A DNA stretch of 64,000 nucleotides from Parabacteroides sp. PH5-46 (GCF_029892785.1 NZ_JARXXA010000011.1:1-64000), one strand, 5' to 3'; positions 47,601 through 57,785 are shown, counted from the first letter of the stretch. Notes: generated by a model from the letters alone, not told the origin. Made by a program: numbers and translations.

Positions 47601-49233
47601 GAACGACAACCTGGAAGGAAGTCTTAACCTGACGACACTTCCGATGGCTATGCTTTCTCCTTTTATCCCGGACAAGATGGCCTCGCTGAGCGGTGCCCTG
47701 AACGGGGAACTGAGCATTCGGGGATCTGCTTCGGCTCCGAAAGTAAATGGTTATATGCAATTTGATACGGCTTCGGTCTACATAACAGCAGCGAACGCCA
47801 GCGTCCGTCCGGATAACCGGAAGATCGAAGTGAAAGACAGCCGCGTTTTGTTTGATAAGTATGCGGTTTACTCCTCGGGTACCAATCCGCTGGTTATTGA
47901 CGGGAATGTAGACTTTCGCAACCTGTCCAAGATGACAGCCGATCTAAAGCTGAATGCCTCAGATCTGCAACTGCTGAATTCTAAAAAAAGCCGCGAAAGT
48001 ATTGTTTACGGCAAGATGCTGGTTAGCCTGTCGGCTACTGCCAAGGGGGCCTTAGATGCTTTAAATGTGAGAGGAAATATGCAGCTGTTGGGTGGGACAG
48101 ACTTGGTATATATCATGACCGAATCTCCGCTGACGGTGCAAGACCGCTTGAAGGATCTGGTCACTTTTACTTCCTTTACCGATACGCTTATCCGTGTCCG
48201 CAGGCGGCAAGGGCCGCTTCCTTTGGGAGGTATGAATATGCTCATGACGCTCCGTATAGACCCCATCGTGCATCTGCGGGTTGACTTGTCGCCGGATCGC
48301 TCTAGTTATGTAGAACTGGAAGGTGGCGGTGATTTGTCCTTTCAATATACATCCCAGGGAGATATGCTGCTGAACGGGCGTTACACCCTCTCGGACGGAA
48401 AGATAAAGTACGCCTTGCCCGTTATTCCGCTGAAGGAGTTTGCCATAAAGGCAGACAGCTATGTACAATGGGATGGCGACATGATGAATCCACTTCTGAA
48501 CCTGGCGGCCACCGAACGTATGAGAGCTTCGGTTAGTACAGCCGGAGAAAACTCGCGGATGGTAGATTTCGACGTCGGCATAGACTTGAAAGAACGCCTG
48601 GATAATATGTCGTTGATGTTTACCATAGCTGCTCCGGGAGATATGTCTATGCAGACTACGCTTAGCTCCAAAGGAGCGGAAGAACGCTCGAAACTAGCGG
48701 TTGGTATGATGGTAACCGGTATGTATATGGAAGGTGGAAGCGGTGTGAACCTGAACATGGGAGATGCCCTGAGTAGCTTCCTGCAAAGCGAAATAAACAA
48801 CATAGCCGGAGATGCTCTCAAGACAGTTGATATCTCTTTCGGCATGGATAGTTATGATCAGGACTCGGAGATGGGCGGGGGCTCACGGACGGATTATTCC
48901 TTCCAGTTTGCCAAACGTTTCTACAATGACCGTTTGCGGGTAGTAGTAGGCGGGAAAGTATCGACCGGCAATGTGCAGCAAAACGATGCCTTCCTGGATA
49001 ATGCCTCGGTAGAGTGGCGCCTGGATGCTGCCGGGACACGATACCTCAAGTTGTTTCACGACCGGAATTACGAGAGTCTGTTGGAAGGTGAAGTAGTAGA
49101 GACGGGCGTAGGCGTTGTGTTGCGGCGGAAGATGCTACACTTGCGGGAATTATTCAATTTCAAGAAAAAGAAAGTACAACCCATACCGGAAGATCGCGAA
49201 GAAGCGGAATACGAAAAAGATGAAGCGCAATAA
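44608..49233 (+). CDS. TamB-like translocation and assembly protein
   Basis: 1541 aa. A signal anchor (about 7-28, IICLIPVVLLLIVSILLYLPP) is followed by AsmA-like repeats and a long beta-rich taco-like region, ending in the DUF490/TamB C-terminal domain (about 1050-1490, TDLVYIMTESPLTVQDRL through RFYNDRLRVVVGGKV). TamB spans the periplasm and helps lipid transport or autotransporter assembly. It overlaps the Omp85 gene by 14 bp. Confidence 0.9.
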   Translation: MRVWLKWVGIICLIPVVLLLIVSILLYLPPFQQFVLKKATRYASEASGMEIDMQRIILSFPLDVSVDGLTVSSAATDTLLAVDRLSLRILPAPLLKKIISVDKLEVEQVVVHSGTLIEGMEVDGTFDRLSARAKHIGLNEEKAVIDDVRLSSAAITVRIDSLSQDDSPSEPLDWELLLKQISLEQVCFALQMNTSPDSLRVGTYIDVATLREGAVYLADARYQAAHFLLSGSSLDYRTGHQEPLSGLDPSHIVLNNLNISVDSLYYQEGEARADIQNLSAEERSGLTISSLRGKLSMDSTLISIPDLLLKTPGSEARLLAEIPQTVFNPVSQGNMRVLFTASVGKKDLFTLLNGMPKAFENHYPDTPFSLATHVEGNLSLLNIRQLKAELPAALVLDATGQVGAVTDSVRRSADIRLQAQSRKMDFLLGLLPAEQRERFLIPAGIKLSGNLSLKEQTYAANLLCTEDKAKVTLDAQYNIPGEIYQASLSIDSLEPQHFLPHDSLMWLAAELRAEGQGTDPFASRTTMELKGRIERVGYAGISLKDITLGASLKEHQLQAELNSLHPDAAAGITLDGTLREDELSAMLIADIDSINLRKIGLTTDSFSTSFQVFAEMESDYQKRNKLDVTLGNWELVTGRNRIHPKTLTLHARSDEDTTRVSFHVGDLGITLTGNADPETMLNRISLVSSEMTKQMKEDSLINIAALRPSFPDVSLRIVAGKDNPAYNILQHYDMGFSRFDLEALASPEDGLLMDASLYTLHRDTFLIDTVMVSIRPTEEGLNYRLNVLKNRYMQQTPFRASLQGSVKNRYVDTELLYKNEKQETGVQLGIRATKETDGFKFRLFPERPVLAFHSFSLNADNYIRMKNPKDIEANVRFTGGGNTSFWLHTVESGGDFPEQHIELSQVDLEALSEGFPWLPNMRGILSADIQYAPSEESFMVVLDTHVDTLIYEKGRVGELMLNAVYLPLDDASHQIDIHFSQDREEVASATALYYSAKKNDNLEGSLNLTTLPMAMLSPFIPDKMASLSGALNGELSIRGSASAPKVNGYMQFDTASVYITAANASVRPDNRKIEVKDSRVLFDKYAVYSSGTNPLVIDGNVDFRNLSKMTADLKLNASDLQLLNSKKSRESIVYGKMLVSLSATAKGALDALNVRGNMQLLGGTDLVYIMTESPLTVQDRLKDLVTFTSFTDTLIRVRRRQGPLPLGGMNMLMTLRIDPIVHLRVDLSPDRSSYVELEGGGDLSFQYTSQGDMLLNGRYTLSDGKIKYALPVIPLKEFAIKADSYVQWDGDMMNPLLNLAATERMRASVSTAGENSRMVDFDVGIDLKERLDNMSLMFTIAAPGDMSMQTTLSSKGAEERSKLAVGMMVTGMYMEGGSGVNLNMGDALSSFLQSEINNIAGDALKTVDISFGMDSYDQDSEMGGGSRTDYSFQFAKRFYNDRLRVVVGGKVSTGNVQQNDAFLDNASVEWRLDAAGTRYLKLFHDRNYESLLEGEVVETGVGVVLRRKMLHLRELFNFKKKKVQPIPEDREEAEYEKDEAQ

Positions 49234-51544
49234 GTATATATATAATGTAGGATGGATGTTCGGCTGGCTACTGTTATTGGTTTCCTGCTCGACGACCCGG
49301 AATCTGCCCGAGGATGAGGTATTGTACACCGGCATCAAATCGATAGAGGTAACCGACAAAGATGTTTCCAAGGCGCAAGACCGGGCCATGGAAGAGCTGG
49401 ACGCGGCGCTGTCTTACCCTCCGAATAATGCCTTCTTCGGAAGCTCTTCCCTGCGCGTGCCTTTCCCAATGGGTTTGTGGATATACAATAGTTTTGTGAA
49501 CAAGAAGGGCAAAGTAGGGAAGTGGATCTTTGATACATTTGCTGCCAAGCCGGTATTGCTTAGTACCGTAAACCCGGAGGTGCGCACCTCTGTTGCTCGT
49601 AATATATTAAGGGAAAATGGTTACTTTGACGGGACCGCTTCCTATGAAGTCATTCCCAACAAAAAGAATCCCCGCAAGGCGCAGCTTAGTTTTACACTGA
49701 CAATGAATCATCCGTATACCTATGATAGTATACGGTATATGCGTATGCGTAGTCCGGCCGATTCGCTGGTTGCCTTGCATATGAACAAATCCCTATTGCA
49801 CAAAGGAGCTAACTTTAATGTAGTAGACCTGGAGCAGGAACGACAGCGTATTTCTTCCCTGCTTCGCAATGCGGGATATTATTACTATCGTCCCGAGTAC
49901 ATCGTGTACCAGGCCGATACACTGATGGCTCCGGGGAAAGTATGGCTGCGTGTGCGGCGGGCGGAAAGCGTTCCCTCTTCGGCTTTGCGCCCCTACAAAC
50001 TGGGAGATATTTCGGTGTGGTTGGGAGGATATAACAACGAGCCTCCGACCGACTCCGTACGCTACAAAGACCTGACCATCCACTACGAAGGGAAACTTCG
50101 TGTGCGTCCTTCCGTACTGTACAAGCGTCTGCGCTTTCAGCCGGGCGACTTATATACGCTGGACGCTCAGCAGCGAACGCAATCGGGTATGAGCCGCCTG
50201 GGTATTTTCCGCTATACGGAGATGCAATATACACCACGGGATACCACGCGGAGGAATGATATCCTGAATCTGCGCATTAATACGGTGTACGACTTGCCGA
50301 TTGACGGCGAGCTGGAAGTAAACGTAACCACAAAAAGTAACGACTTGGCAGGACCGGGTGCCATATTCGGCGTTACCCGGCGGAATGTCTTTCATGGCGG
50401 GGAAACGTTCAATGTGGAATTGAGAGGTTCGTATGAATGGCAGACTAACAAGCGGACAAGTAATAACAAGTCTTCCATCAATAGTTATGAGCTGGGCTTA
50501 TCTTCTACGCTCACGTTCCCCTCTGTTTTGTTTCCCGGCTTTGCGCATCGCGATCTGGAATACCCTTCAAGTACGACGTTTCGTATTTATGGTAGCCAAC
50601 TGAATCGCGCCCGCTTCTTTAAGATGCTATCTTTCGGCGGAAGCATGACGTACGACTTTCAGCCGACAGCTACTACCCGCCACTCGATTACCCCTTTCCG
50701 TTTGTCGTATAACCTGCTGCAAAAGACAACGGCAGACTTCGATAGTATAGCCGACGTAAATCCGGTACTATACCTCAGCTTGCGAGATCAGTTTATTCCG
50801 GCTATGAGTTATACGTATACCTATGATGATTCGCCACTGAGCTCTTTAAAGAATCATATCTGGTGGCAAACAGCTTTTACGCAATCCGGAAATATTCTTT
50901 CGGGTATTTATGCCCTGGCGGGAAAGAGCTTTGACGAAGAAGAGAAGAAGCTACTCGGAAATCCCTTCTCCCAATTTGTGAAGCTAACCAGCGAACTTCG
51001 CTACAATTACCGACTGGACAGAAACAATCGTTTGGTAGCACGGGTAATGGCTGGTGCTATTTACAGCTATGGCAATGCAAGGGTGTCTCCGTACAGCGAA
51101 CAATTTTATGTGGGAGGAGCCAATAGTGTACGGGCCTTTACGATACGCAGCATAGGCCCCGGGCGCTTTAAGCCGGATTATGAGAACAACCGTTTCGCTT
51201 ACATCGACCAAACGGGCGATCTTAAGCTGGAAGCAAACCTGGAGTACCGCTTTCGTGTAGCAGGCGACCTATATGGCGCTACCTTCCTGGATGCGGGCGG
51301 TATCTGGTTATTGAGAGAGGATGAATACCGCCCCGGCGGAACATTCAAAGTCAGTCGCTTGTTAAAAGATCTCGCGCTGGGCACCGGCTTTGGTTTCCGA
51401 TACGACCTTGACTTCCTAGTGATTCGTGTAGACTTAGGTATCGGCCTCCACCTGCCTTACCAAACAAGCAAAAAAGGTTACTACAATATCGAAAAATTCA
51501 AGGACAGCCTCGGCCTCCACCTGGCAGTGGGTTATCCTTTCTAA
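49220..51544 (+). CDS. BamA/TamA-family outer membrane protein (Omp85)
   Basis: 774 aa from the ATG at 49220, which gives the lipoprotein-like signal LLLLVSCSTTRNLPEDEVLYTG; an upstream frame start has no signal. POTRA-like domains fill about 35-330 and a 16-strand barrel follows (about 370-774), with FYVGGANSVRAFTIRSIGPG and a terminal Phe (AVGYPF). It is the outer-membrane partner of the TamB protein and is translated with it. An N-terminal lipobox on an Omp85 protein is common in Bacteroidetes. Confidence 0.9.
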   Translation: MKRNKYIYNVGWMFGWLLLLVSCSTTRNLPEDEVLYTGIKSIEVTDKDVSKAQDRAMEELDAALSYPPNNAFFGSSSLRVPFPMGLWIYNSFVNKKGKVGKWIFDTFAAKPVLLSTVNPEVRTSVARNILRENGYFDGTASYEVIPNKKNPRKAQLSFTLTMNHPYTYDSIRYMRMRSPADSLVALHMNKSLLHKGANFNVVDLEQERQRISSLLRNAGYYYYRPEYIVYQADTLMAPGKVWLRVRRAESVPSSALRPYKLGDISVWLGGYNNEPPTDSVRYKDLTIHYEGKLRVRPSVLYKRLRFQPGDLYTLDAQQRTQSGMSRLGIFRYTEMQYTPRDTTRRNDILNLRINTVYDLPIDGELEVNVTTKSNDLAGPGAIFGVTRRNVFHGGETFNVELRGSYEWQTNKRTSNNKSSINSYELGLSSTLTFPSVLFPGFAHRDLEYPSSTTFRIYGSQLNRARFFKMLSFGGSMTYDFQPTATTRHSITPFRLSYNLLQKTTADFDSIADVNPVLYLSLRDQFIPAMSYTYTYDDSPLSSLKNHIWWQTAFTQSGNILSGIYALAGKSFDEEEKKLLGNPFSQFVKLTSELRYNYRLDRNNRLVARVMAGAIYSYGNARVSPYSEQFYVGGANSVRAFTIRSIGPGRFKPDYENNRFAYIDQTGDLKLEANLEYRFRVAGDLYGATFLDAGGIWLLREDEYRPGGTFKVSRLLKDLALGTGFGFRYDLDFLVIRVDLGIGLHLPYQTSKKGYYNIEKFKDSLGLHLAVGYPF

Positions 51545-51596
51545 TGCAGTACGCAGAACGGAACACGCAGCACGGCAGAATAATTCACGTCCCAAT

Positions 51597-51640
51597 AAAA
51601 ATAGCTCACGACCTGATAAATCCGGGGCGTGAGCTATTTT
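51597..51640. terminator. Bidirectional terminator between Omp85 and arginase genes
   Basis: AAAATAGCTCACG (51597-51609) and CGTGAGCTATTTT (51628-51640) form a perfect 13-bp stem. It lies between convergent genes ending at 51544 and 51675. Confidence 0.85.
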
Positions 51641-51674
51641 ATTTCACAAACGAGAGATTTTTCCCGTGCTGCGT

Positions 51675-52571
51675 TTAAATCTTATCTGTTACGTAATCAA
51701 TGATATTAAGGCAGAGGGCTGTTGTTTGGCCGTCGTTGTCTAAACGAGGGTTTAGCTCTACCAAGTCCATCGACTTTACAAGATTTGTGGAGAGGATGGA
51801 TGCTACAAATTCTTCAAACTCTCCGGGGGTTAATCCTTCGGGAACGGGTGTTCCTGTTCCGGGAGCATACGCCGGATCGATACTGTCTACGTCAATGCTG
51901 AAGTGTACGTTCCGGATCTTCCTTTGCTTTAGTTTGTTTTGAATGTCTTTGGCTACATACTCCATACCTTTCTGACGAATGGTATCCATTGTATAAACAC
52001 TTAGTTGCTCGCGCTCGATAAGTTCCCATTCTCCTTCATCCAGACTACGTGTTCCAACCAGAAATACGTTTTCAGGGTGCACTTTGTTCCCCGGAGCATA
52101 GACATCAACCAACTCTTTGCTTCCCATTCCCATTAAGGCACTCAGGGGCATGCCGTGGATGTTTCCGCTGGGGGATGTTTCGGAAGTGTTGATATCGCCA
52201 TGTGCATCCAGCCAGATAATGCCGAAGTCGTCAAAACATTTACCTACACCGGAGGCACTGCCCAGTCCCAGGGAATGATCGCCGCCTATCACGAGAGGAA
52301 AAGCTCCTCCGCGTAGCGTGTCATATACCAGCTCAGCCAGGTTGTTGTTTACCTCTACAATGGTGTCCAGGTATTTCATGCCGTCTCCGCTGGCAAACTT
52401 CTCACTCTCGGAAACGGGTGGGACATATAAATTTCCTAGGTCGAAAGCCCGGTGGCCATTCTTGCGAATGATATCCATTAAGCCTCTTTCGCGCAAATGA
52501 TTCGGGGCTTGTTCTGCTCCGACACAATCGCAGCCTAAATTCAACGGGACTCCTATAACGTTTACTTTCAT
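51675..52571 (-). CDS. rocF: Arginase
   Basis: 298 aa, ureohydrolase family. It cleaves arginine to ornithine and urea with a di-manganese centre. Metal-binding motifs are GGDHSLG, WLDAHGDIN and SIDVDSIDP. Length and the GTGTPVPEGLTPGEFEE stretch favour arginase over agmatinase. It follows ornithine aminotransferase by 4 bp, giving an arginine-to-glutamate pathway. Confidence 0.93.
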   Translation of the reverse strand: MKVNVIGVPLNLGCDCVGAEQAPNHLRERGLMDIIRKNGHRAFDLGNLYVPPVSESEKFASGDGMKYLDTIVEVNNNLAELVYDTLRGGAFPLVIGGDHSLGLGSASGVGKCFDDFGIIWLDAHGDINTSETSPSGNIHGMPLSALMGMGSKELVDVYAPGNKVHPENVFLVGTRSLDEGEWELIEREQLSVYTMDTIRQKGMEYVAKDIQNKLKQRKIRNVHFSIDVDSIDPAYAPGTGTPVPEGLTPGEFEEFVASILSTNLVKSMDLVELNPRLDNDGQTTALCLNIIDYVTDKI

Positions 52572-52575
52572 ATTA

Positions 52576-53787
52576 TTATATTTTGCTGAAGGTGTAACGT
52601 ATAATCTCTACTGCCTCCATCATTTGCTCCTTTGTGATAATAAGCGGCGGAGTGAAGCGGATGATATCGTCGTGCGTTGGCTTGGCAATCAGCCCGTTTC
52701 TTTTCAGTGCCAGACAAACATCCCAAGCTGTTTTCCCGTTTAACGGTGAGGTGACAACGGCATTCAAGAGTCCTTTGCCCCTGACAAGTTTGATCATGGG
52801 ACTTTCTATCTTTCTCATTTCCTCGCGGAAGATCTCTCCCATCTCCTGAGCATTCTCTGCCAGCTTTTCTTCTTTTACCACTTCAAGGGCTGCGATTGCA
52901 ATTTTGGCCGCCAGCGGACTACCTCCGAATGTAGAGCCATGCTCGCCCGGCTTGATTGTCAGCATAATGTCATCGTCAGCTAATACGGCAGAGATAGGAA
53001 TGGTTCCTCCGGAGAGTGCTTTCCCGAGGATAAGGATATCCGGGTGTACCTTTTCGTGGTCGCAGGCTAATAATTTGCCGGTACGTCCTACGCCGGTTTG
53101 TATCTCGTCAGCAATAAATAATACGTTATGTTCGCGACACAATTCGCGACAGCTGTGCAGGTATCCGTCATCCGGAACAACTACTCCGGCTTCTCCCTGA
53201 ATAGGTTCGGCTAAGAAGCCTACAATGTTTTTATCTTTTTCCAGGAGTTCGCGTAACGCTTCCGCTTTATTGTATGGAATTTTGAGGAATCCCGGGGTGT
53301 AAGGACCAAAGTCTGTATAGGCTACCGGATCGGTGCTCATGGATATGATAGAGATGGTGCGTCCGTGGAAGTTCTCATGGCAGACAACTATTTTAGCCTG
53401 TTCCGGCTCTACGCCTTTCCGGCGATATCCCCAATGCCGGCACAGCTTCAATGCTGTTTCTACTGCTTCTGCTCCACTGTTCATCGGGAGTAATTTGTCG
53501 TAGCCAAAGTACTTGCAGGTATATTCCATATATTCTCCCAGCGCATCCGAGTAGAAAGCGCGTGAAGTAAGCGTTAGCTTTTCAGCTTGCTTGCTCATAG
53601 CCTGGATTATCTTTGGGTGACAATGCCCTTGGTTCAGAGCAGAATATCCCGACAGGAAATCGAAATAACGTTTTCCTTCTACATCCCACACAAATATGCC
53701 TTTTCCTTTTTCTAACACGACGGGCAGCGGATGGTAGTTATGTGCCCCGTACGTTCCTTCACGATTGATAAATTCTTCCGACCTCAT
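52576..53787 (-). CDS. rocD: Ornithine aminotransferase
   Basis: 403 aa, class III PLP aminotransferase. It converts ornithine to glutamate semialdehyde. The PLP lysine is in ILGKALSGG, the Asp in [14 protein letters not shown], and the phosphate loop in [13 protein letters not shown]. With rocF directly downstream, the operon degrades arginine. Confidence 0.94.
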   Translation of the reverse strand: MRSEEFINREGTYGAHNYHPLPVVLEKGKGIFVWDVEGKRYFDFLSGYSALNQGHCHPKIIQAMSKQAEKLTLTSRAFYSDALGEYMEYTCKYFGYDKLLPMNSGAEAVETALKLCRHWGYRRKGVEPEQAKIVVCHENFHGRTISIISMSTDPVAYTDFGPYTPGFLKIPYNKAEALRELLEKDKNIVGFLAEPIQGEAGVVVPDDGYLHSCRELCREHNVLFIADEIQTGVGRTGKLLACDHEKVHPDILILGKALSGGTIPISAVLADDDIMLTIKPGEHGSTFGGSPLAAKIAIAALEVVKEEKLAENAQEMGEIFREEMRKIESPMIKLVRGKGLLNAVVTSPLNGKTAWDVCLALKRNGLIAKPTHDDIIRFTPPLIITKEQMMEAVEIIRYTFSKI

Positions 53788-53903
53788 AAGTATTTAGTTT
53801 TGAATCTTTCAATATGTCAATCAAACGACATATCCACTATTCAAAGGTAGCGGTTTTGCTATCAATGTGGCAGAAAATACAATATGTTAAGAAACATCTG
53901 CGA

Positions 53904-55067
53904 CTATTCCTGGGTCGTCAGGGAATTAATCAGCGGATTGGAATACATCTCCAGTATCTTGGTGCGAAGGAATGCCTCGTCTTTATTGGGGATCACTATC
54001 TTGTCGAGCTGCCCTTGCAGGTATGACTCAAATTGTTTCTTGTCTTTTAATCCGTAATTGCTGCTGAATCTATTTGTGTTGGTTAGCATATCGTATGCCA
54101 CGTAATTGCAGGGATAAAAGCGATAGTGTTTGTATATTTCCGTGTCTATGATGCTGGCTATGGTAGCGTAAAGTTCGGTTTTATCCATTTCCTTATCCAG
54201 CTTTTCCAACTGTGGGTTGATGGGCGAGGCAATGGTGAAATGTACGCGTCCTTTGCTGTTTAAGATACCAGTTTCCATACTCAGAAGATCATCGCGACGG
54301 CTTTTTATAAAGTCGGGATTGTCTCGTTTCTGCTGGAATTCTTTTGCTTTCAGGAAGTCGCAGGGATCAAATTCGTAGGAAATCGCTACGGGTAGGATAT
54401 TCAGTTCTATTAGGTTGGTTAATACATCCTTTTCGCCACCCATATTCAGCATTTTCAGAATGCTGGTTTGTGTTTTGTCGTTTGAATCCTTGGCACGTCC
54501 TTCCCGCTGGGCAATCCAAACGGACTCTTTGGTTTCTTTAATTGTATGATGTATGTATGCCGAAAGCTGAGCACTGGCTAGCAACTGCTGGCGTCCGGAT
54601 ACATTACGTTTGACGATGAAACTGTTGTTTAAGCGGACCACTGTTTCAATCCATGGGTGTGTCAGCAGATTGTCTCCGATAGCTACCTGGGTAAGGCCGT
54701 AACCTACTTCAAACAGCATGACATTCAGGAAAGCGGCATCCAGTACAATATCCCTGTGGTTGGAAATAAATGTACAAGGCTTCTGTCCTTCCGGTAAACG
54801 GCTTCTGCCTGAGATGGTAAGCGAGAAGGTGGTATTTTTGGCAACCATCATTACCGCTTCGTAGCCCAAGTTGGCTTTGAAATCTTCTTTTGTTTTGAAT
54901 GTCCGCATGACCTGTTTGAACTGTTCCCAGTCCAGATCCGGTTTTATATAGCGAAATGCTTCCTCAAAATCCTTGCAGGCAATTAGTTCTTCAATTGCCC
55001 CTTTTACCTCGTCGTTTGTTAGTGGACGGATATCGTCGAAATTCGGAGTTGCTTTATCTGTTTCCAT
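53904..55067 (-). CDS. Acyltransferase (PlsC-like)
   Basis: 387 aa from the ATG at 55067. The acyltransferase motif NHRDIVLDA (NHx4D type) is near 103-111, and the second motif EGRAKDSND is near 173-181. The family esterifies glycerophosphate or a cell-envelope acceptor at the membrane; the precise substrate is not visible. It partly overlaps the end of ddl, so it is the last gene of a four-gene operon. Confidence 0.82.
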   Translation of the reverse strand: METDKATPNFDDIRPLTNDEVKGAIEELIACKDFEEAFRYIKPDLDWEQFKQVMRTFKTKEDFKANLGYEAVMMVAKNTTFSLTISGRSRLPEGQKPCTFISNHRDIVLDAAFLNVMLFEVGYGLTQVAIGDNLLTHPWIETVVRLNNSFIVKRNVSGRQQLLASAQLSAYIHHTIKETKESVWIAQREGRAKDSNDKTQTSILKMLNMGGEKDVLTNLIELNILPVAISYEFDPCDFLKAKEFQQKRDNPDFIKSRRDDLLSMETGILNSKGRVHFTIASPINPQLEKLDKEMDKTELYATIASIIDTEIYKHYRFYPCNYVAYDMLTNTNRFSSNYGLKDKKQFESYLQGQLDKIVIPNKDEAFLRTKILEMYSNPLINSLTTQE

Positions 55068-55069
55068 GT

Positions 55070-56050
55070 TCACGAATTTAGTTCATTTTCTATAATATCA
55101 GTCATAACATCTTTAATCTCCAGCCCGGCTGCGCGTACTTGCTGCGGAATGAAACTGGCGGGTGTCATACCCGGAGTTGTGTTTACCTCCAATAGAACGG
55201 GAGTTCCGTCGGCAGGTATGATATAATCAACCCTGATCAATCCCTTAGCTCCCAGCAAGTCGTAAATAACGGATGTCTGACGTCTGATAGTGCTTGCTAC
55301 CCCTTGCTCTATGCGTGCAGGGGTTATTTCGTCTGATTGTCCGTTGTATTTCGCATCGAAATCAAAAAACTCGTTTTTGCTAACTACTTCCGTAAGCGGG
55401 AATATCACCGTTTTTTCTTTTGTCTTATAGCATCCGCAGGTAACCTCCGTACCGGCGATAAATTGCTCGATGATGACTTCATTTCCTTCGGCGAAAGCTT
55501 TCTCTACGGCCGCTTGTAACTGTCCGGCTTCTTTTACCTTTGTTACACCAAAGCTACTTCCGCCATCGTTAGGTTTTACAAAAACAGGCAATCCCAAACG
55601 GGATATAATAGCTTCGTCTTCCATCCGGTTGTCTTTTGTCAGGCGGACTGAATCAGCGATCCGGATGCCAAAGTTACGAAGATAGTTATTGCACATAAAC
55701 TTGTTGAACGTTAATGCGCTTGCCAATACGTTGCATGATGAATAGGGCAGCCCGATCAGTTCAAAGTAGCCTTGCAACAAACCATTTTCTCCCGGTGTTC
55801 CGTGAATGGTGATGTAAGCAAAGTCAAAATGCTTTGTTACACCCTCTTCTTTGAAGCTAAAGTCATTTTTGTCAATCGGTACCTGTTTGCCTTCGGGGAG
55901 CGTTACGCTCCATTCATCCTTCTTTACGATGGCAATATAACAAGAATATTTATCTTTATCAATAAAAGAGTAGATTCCTTGGGCGCTCTTCAAAGAAACG
56001 ACAATCTCGGATGAATCTCCTCCGGCTATTATTGCTATGTTTTTTTTCAT
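55070..56050 (-). CDS. ddl: D-alanine--D-alanine ligase
   Basis: 326 aa from the ATG at 56050. It makes D-Ala-D-Ala for peptidoglycan. ATP-grasp features: VFVKPNDGGSSFGVTKV, EVTCGCY, and the C-terminal EVNTTPGMTPASFIPQQ. The start overlaps the rluD stop (ATGA), so they are coupled. Confidence 0.94.
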   Translation of the reverse strand: MKKNIAIIAGGDSSEIVVSLKSAQGIYSFIDKDKYSCYIAIVKKDEWSVTLPEGKQVPIDKNDFSFKEEGVTKHFDFAYITIHGTPGENGLLQGYFELIGLPYSSCNVLASALTFNKFMCNNYLRNFGIRIADSVRLTKDNRMEDEAIISRLGLPVFVKPNDGGSSFGVTKVKEAGQLQAAVEKAFAEGNEVIIEQFIAGTEVTCGCYKTKEKTVIFPLTEVVSKNEFFDFDAKYNGQSDEITPARIEQGVASTIRRQTSVIYDLLGAKGLIRVDYIIPADGTPVLLEVNTTPGMTPASFIPQQVRAAGLEIKDVMTDIIENELNS

Positions 56051-57126
56051 GCTTCTAGCTCTTTTGTGTTTGAGTAGCTTCTCCATTTGTCTATGAGTTG
56101 TTTCATATCTTCCGGCAGTTCGGATTCGAAGTACATCTCTTCTCCGGTACTCGGATGGATGAAGCCTAATGTCTTAGCATGCAATGCTTGTCTTGGACAC
56201 AAGGCAAAGCAGTTTTGAACGAATTGTTTATATTTTGTGAAGGTTGTACCTTTTAATATCTCATGGCCTCCGTATCGCTCGTCGTTGAACAAAATATGTC
56301 CGATATATTTCATGTGAGCCCGTATCTGATGCGTCCGCCCTGTCTCCAGTCTACATTCAGTCAATGTTACGTAGCCTAATCGTTCCAGTACTTTAAAATG
56401 TGTAACGGCAGTTTTCCCCTGGTCGCCTTCCGGGAATACTTTCATTTGCATCCGGTCGCGCGGATCGCGCCCAATGTTTCCTTCGATGCGCCCTTCATCT
56501 TCTTGTATGATTCCCCATACCAATGCTTGATATTCCCGCCGGCTGGTTTTGTTGAAGAATTGCATGCTTAGGTGGGTTTTTGCTTCCGGTTTTTTGGCAA
56601 TTACCAGCAGTCCGGATGTGTCCTTGTCTATCCGGTGAACCAATCCCAGGCGGGGATCGGACGGGTCGTAGGTCGGATCATCTTTTAAGTACCAGGCTAG
56701 CGCATTGACTAATGTGCCGGTATAGTTTCCGTGCCCGGGGTGTACTACCAATCCTGCCGGTTTATTTACAACCAGCAAGTCTGAATCCTCATAAACGATG
56801 TTGAGGGGAATGTTTTCGGGTATGATTTCCAGTTCGCGGCGGGGGCGTGTCATAACAATCGACACCGCATCCAGTGGTTTTACGCGATAATTACTTTTTA
56901 CGGGAACATCATTCACCAGAATACAACCGGCATCGGCTGCCAACTGGATCCGGTTACGGCTCGAGCCGGGCATTCTGTCGGAAAGAAACTTGTCAACACG
57001 CAGTAATGATTGCCCTTTGTCGGCTATAAAACGGAAATGTTCGTATAGTTGCGAGCCTTCTTCGCCCTCACTTAACAGGTCTTCATCATCCTGTTCATCA
57101 TCCCAGTCTTCCGGTAAATCAATCAT
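56047..57126 (-). CDS. rluD: RluD-type 23S rRNA pseudouridine synthase
   Basis: 359 aa from the ATG at 57126; the GTG just upstream would overlap the PASTA stop. An S4 domain (about 40-95) precedes the catalytic domain with the motif VHRIDKDTSGLLVIAKK, whose Asp is catalytic. The C-terminal TGRTHQIRAHM stretch fits RluD, which modifies U1911/1915/1917 of 23S rRNA. Confidence 0.9.
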   Translation of the reverse strand: MIDLPEDWDDEQDDEDLLSEGEEGSQLYEHFRFIADKGQSLLRVDKFLSDRMPGSSRNRIQLAADAGCILVNDVPVKSNYRVKPLDAVSIVMTRPRRELEIIPENIPLNIVYEDSDLLVVNKPAGLVVHPGHGNYTGTLVNALAWYLKDDPTYDPSDPRLGLVHRIDKDTSGLLVIAKKPEAKTHLSMQFFNKTSRREYQALVWGIIQEDEGRIEGNIGRDPRDRMQMKVFPEGDQGKTAVTHFKVLERLGYVTLTECRLETGRTHQIRAHMKYIGHILFNDERYGGHEILKGTTFTKYKQFVQNCFALCPRQALHAKTLGFIHPSTGEEMYFESELPEDMKQLIDKWRSYSNTKELEA

Positions 57127-57128
57127 AT

Positions 57129-57785
57129 TTAAAACCACTCCTCCGGATCACTAACAGGTTCAATGGGTCTATCATTCGGGTTTATAGGCGTAGAAGACGG
57201 TACTATCGTCGTAATGGAGTCGTCAGGAAATAAGATAGACTCCCCATTGCTTATTTTTAAGACAAGTGGGGCGGATAGTTGAACCATCTCTCCTCGGTTC
57301 AGCAAACGTCCGCGTAACTCAATACCTATAGCCAGATCTTTATAGACTCCCGATACGTATACTGTTTCTATGTTTTCAAAACCACGGGATCTGAGTAATG
57401 CATACGCCTGACGGAAAGACATATCTTCTACCTCCGGTATTTCGGCCATCTGCGAAGTCATGGCATTTACCGTAATAAATACGATTCGCCCTTCCTTTAC
57501 TTTTGAACCGGAAGACGGAGTTATTTCTACAATCGCTCCCGGCTTAACACTTTTGGAAAATACGGAATCTATTACCGTATAGCGTAGTCCTTTGCTCTGG
57601 AAGAACCTGTCCGCCTCTTCCACGTTTAACCCTTTTACATCGGGTACGATCACCGCTTCGTTATGACGCGTATAGCTATCTAACCATTTAAGCGTACCGT
57701 AAAGAATAGCGCACGATACAACAATGGCTAGCAATATCATCATTACAAACGGATTCTTTATCATTTTTATCAAAAAGTCCTTCAT
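57129..57785 (-). CDS. Membrane-anchored PASTA-domain protein
   Basis: 218 aa. One N-terminal helix (about 12-32, PFVMMILLAIVVSCAILYG) and three PASTA repeats (about 40-110, 112-180, then a shorter stretch). PASTA domains bind peptidoglycan muropeptides or unlinked stem peptides. There is no kinase or transpeptidase domain. First gene of the operon with rluD, ddl and the acyltransferase. Confidence 0.88.
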   Translation of the reverse strand: MKDFLIKMIKNPFVMMILLAIVVSCAILYGTLKWLDSYTRHNEAVIVPDVKGLNVEEADRFFQSKGLRYTVIDSVFSKSVKPGAIVEITPSSGSKVKEGRIVFITVNAMTSQMAEIPEVEDMSFRQAYALLRSRGFENIETVYVSGVYKDLAIGIELRGRLLNRGEMVQLSAPLVLKISNGESILFPDDSITTIVPSSTPINPNDRPIEPVSDPEEWF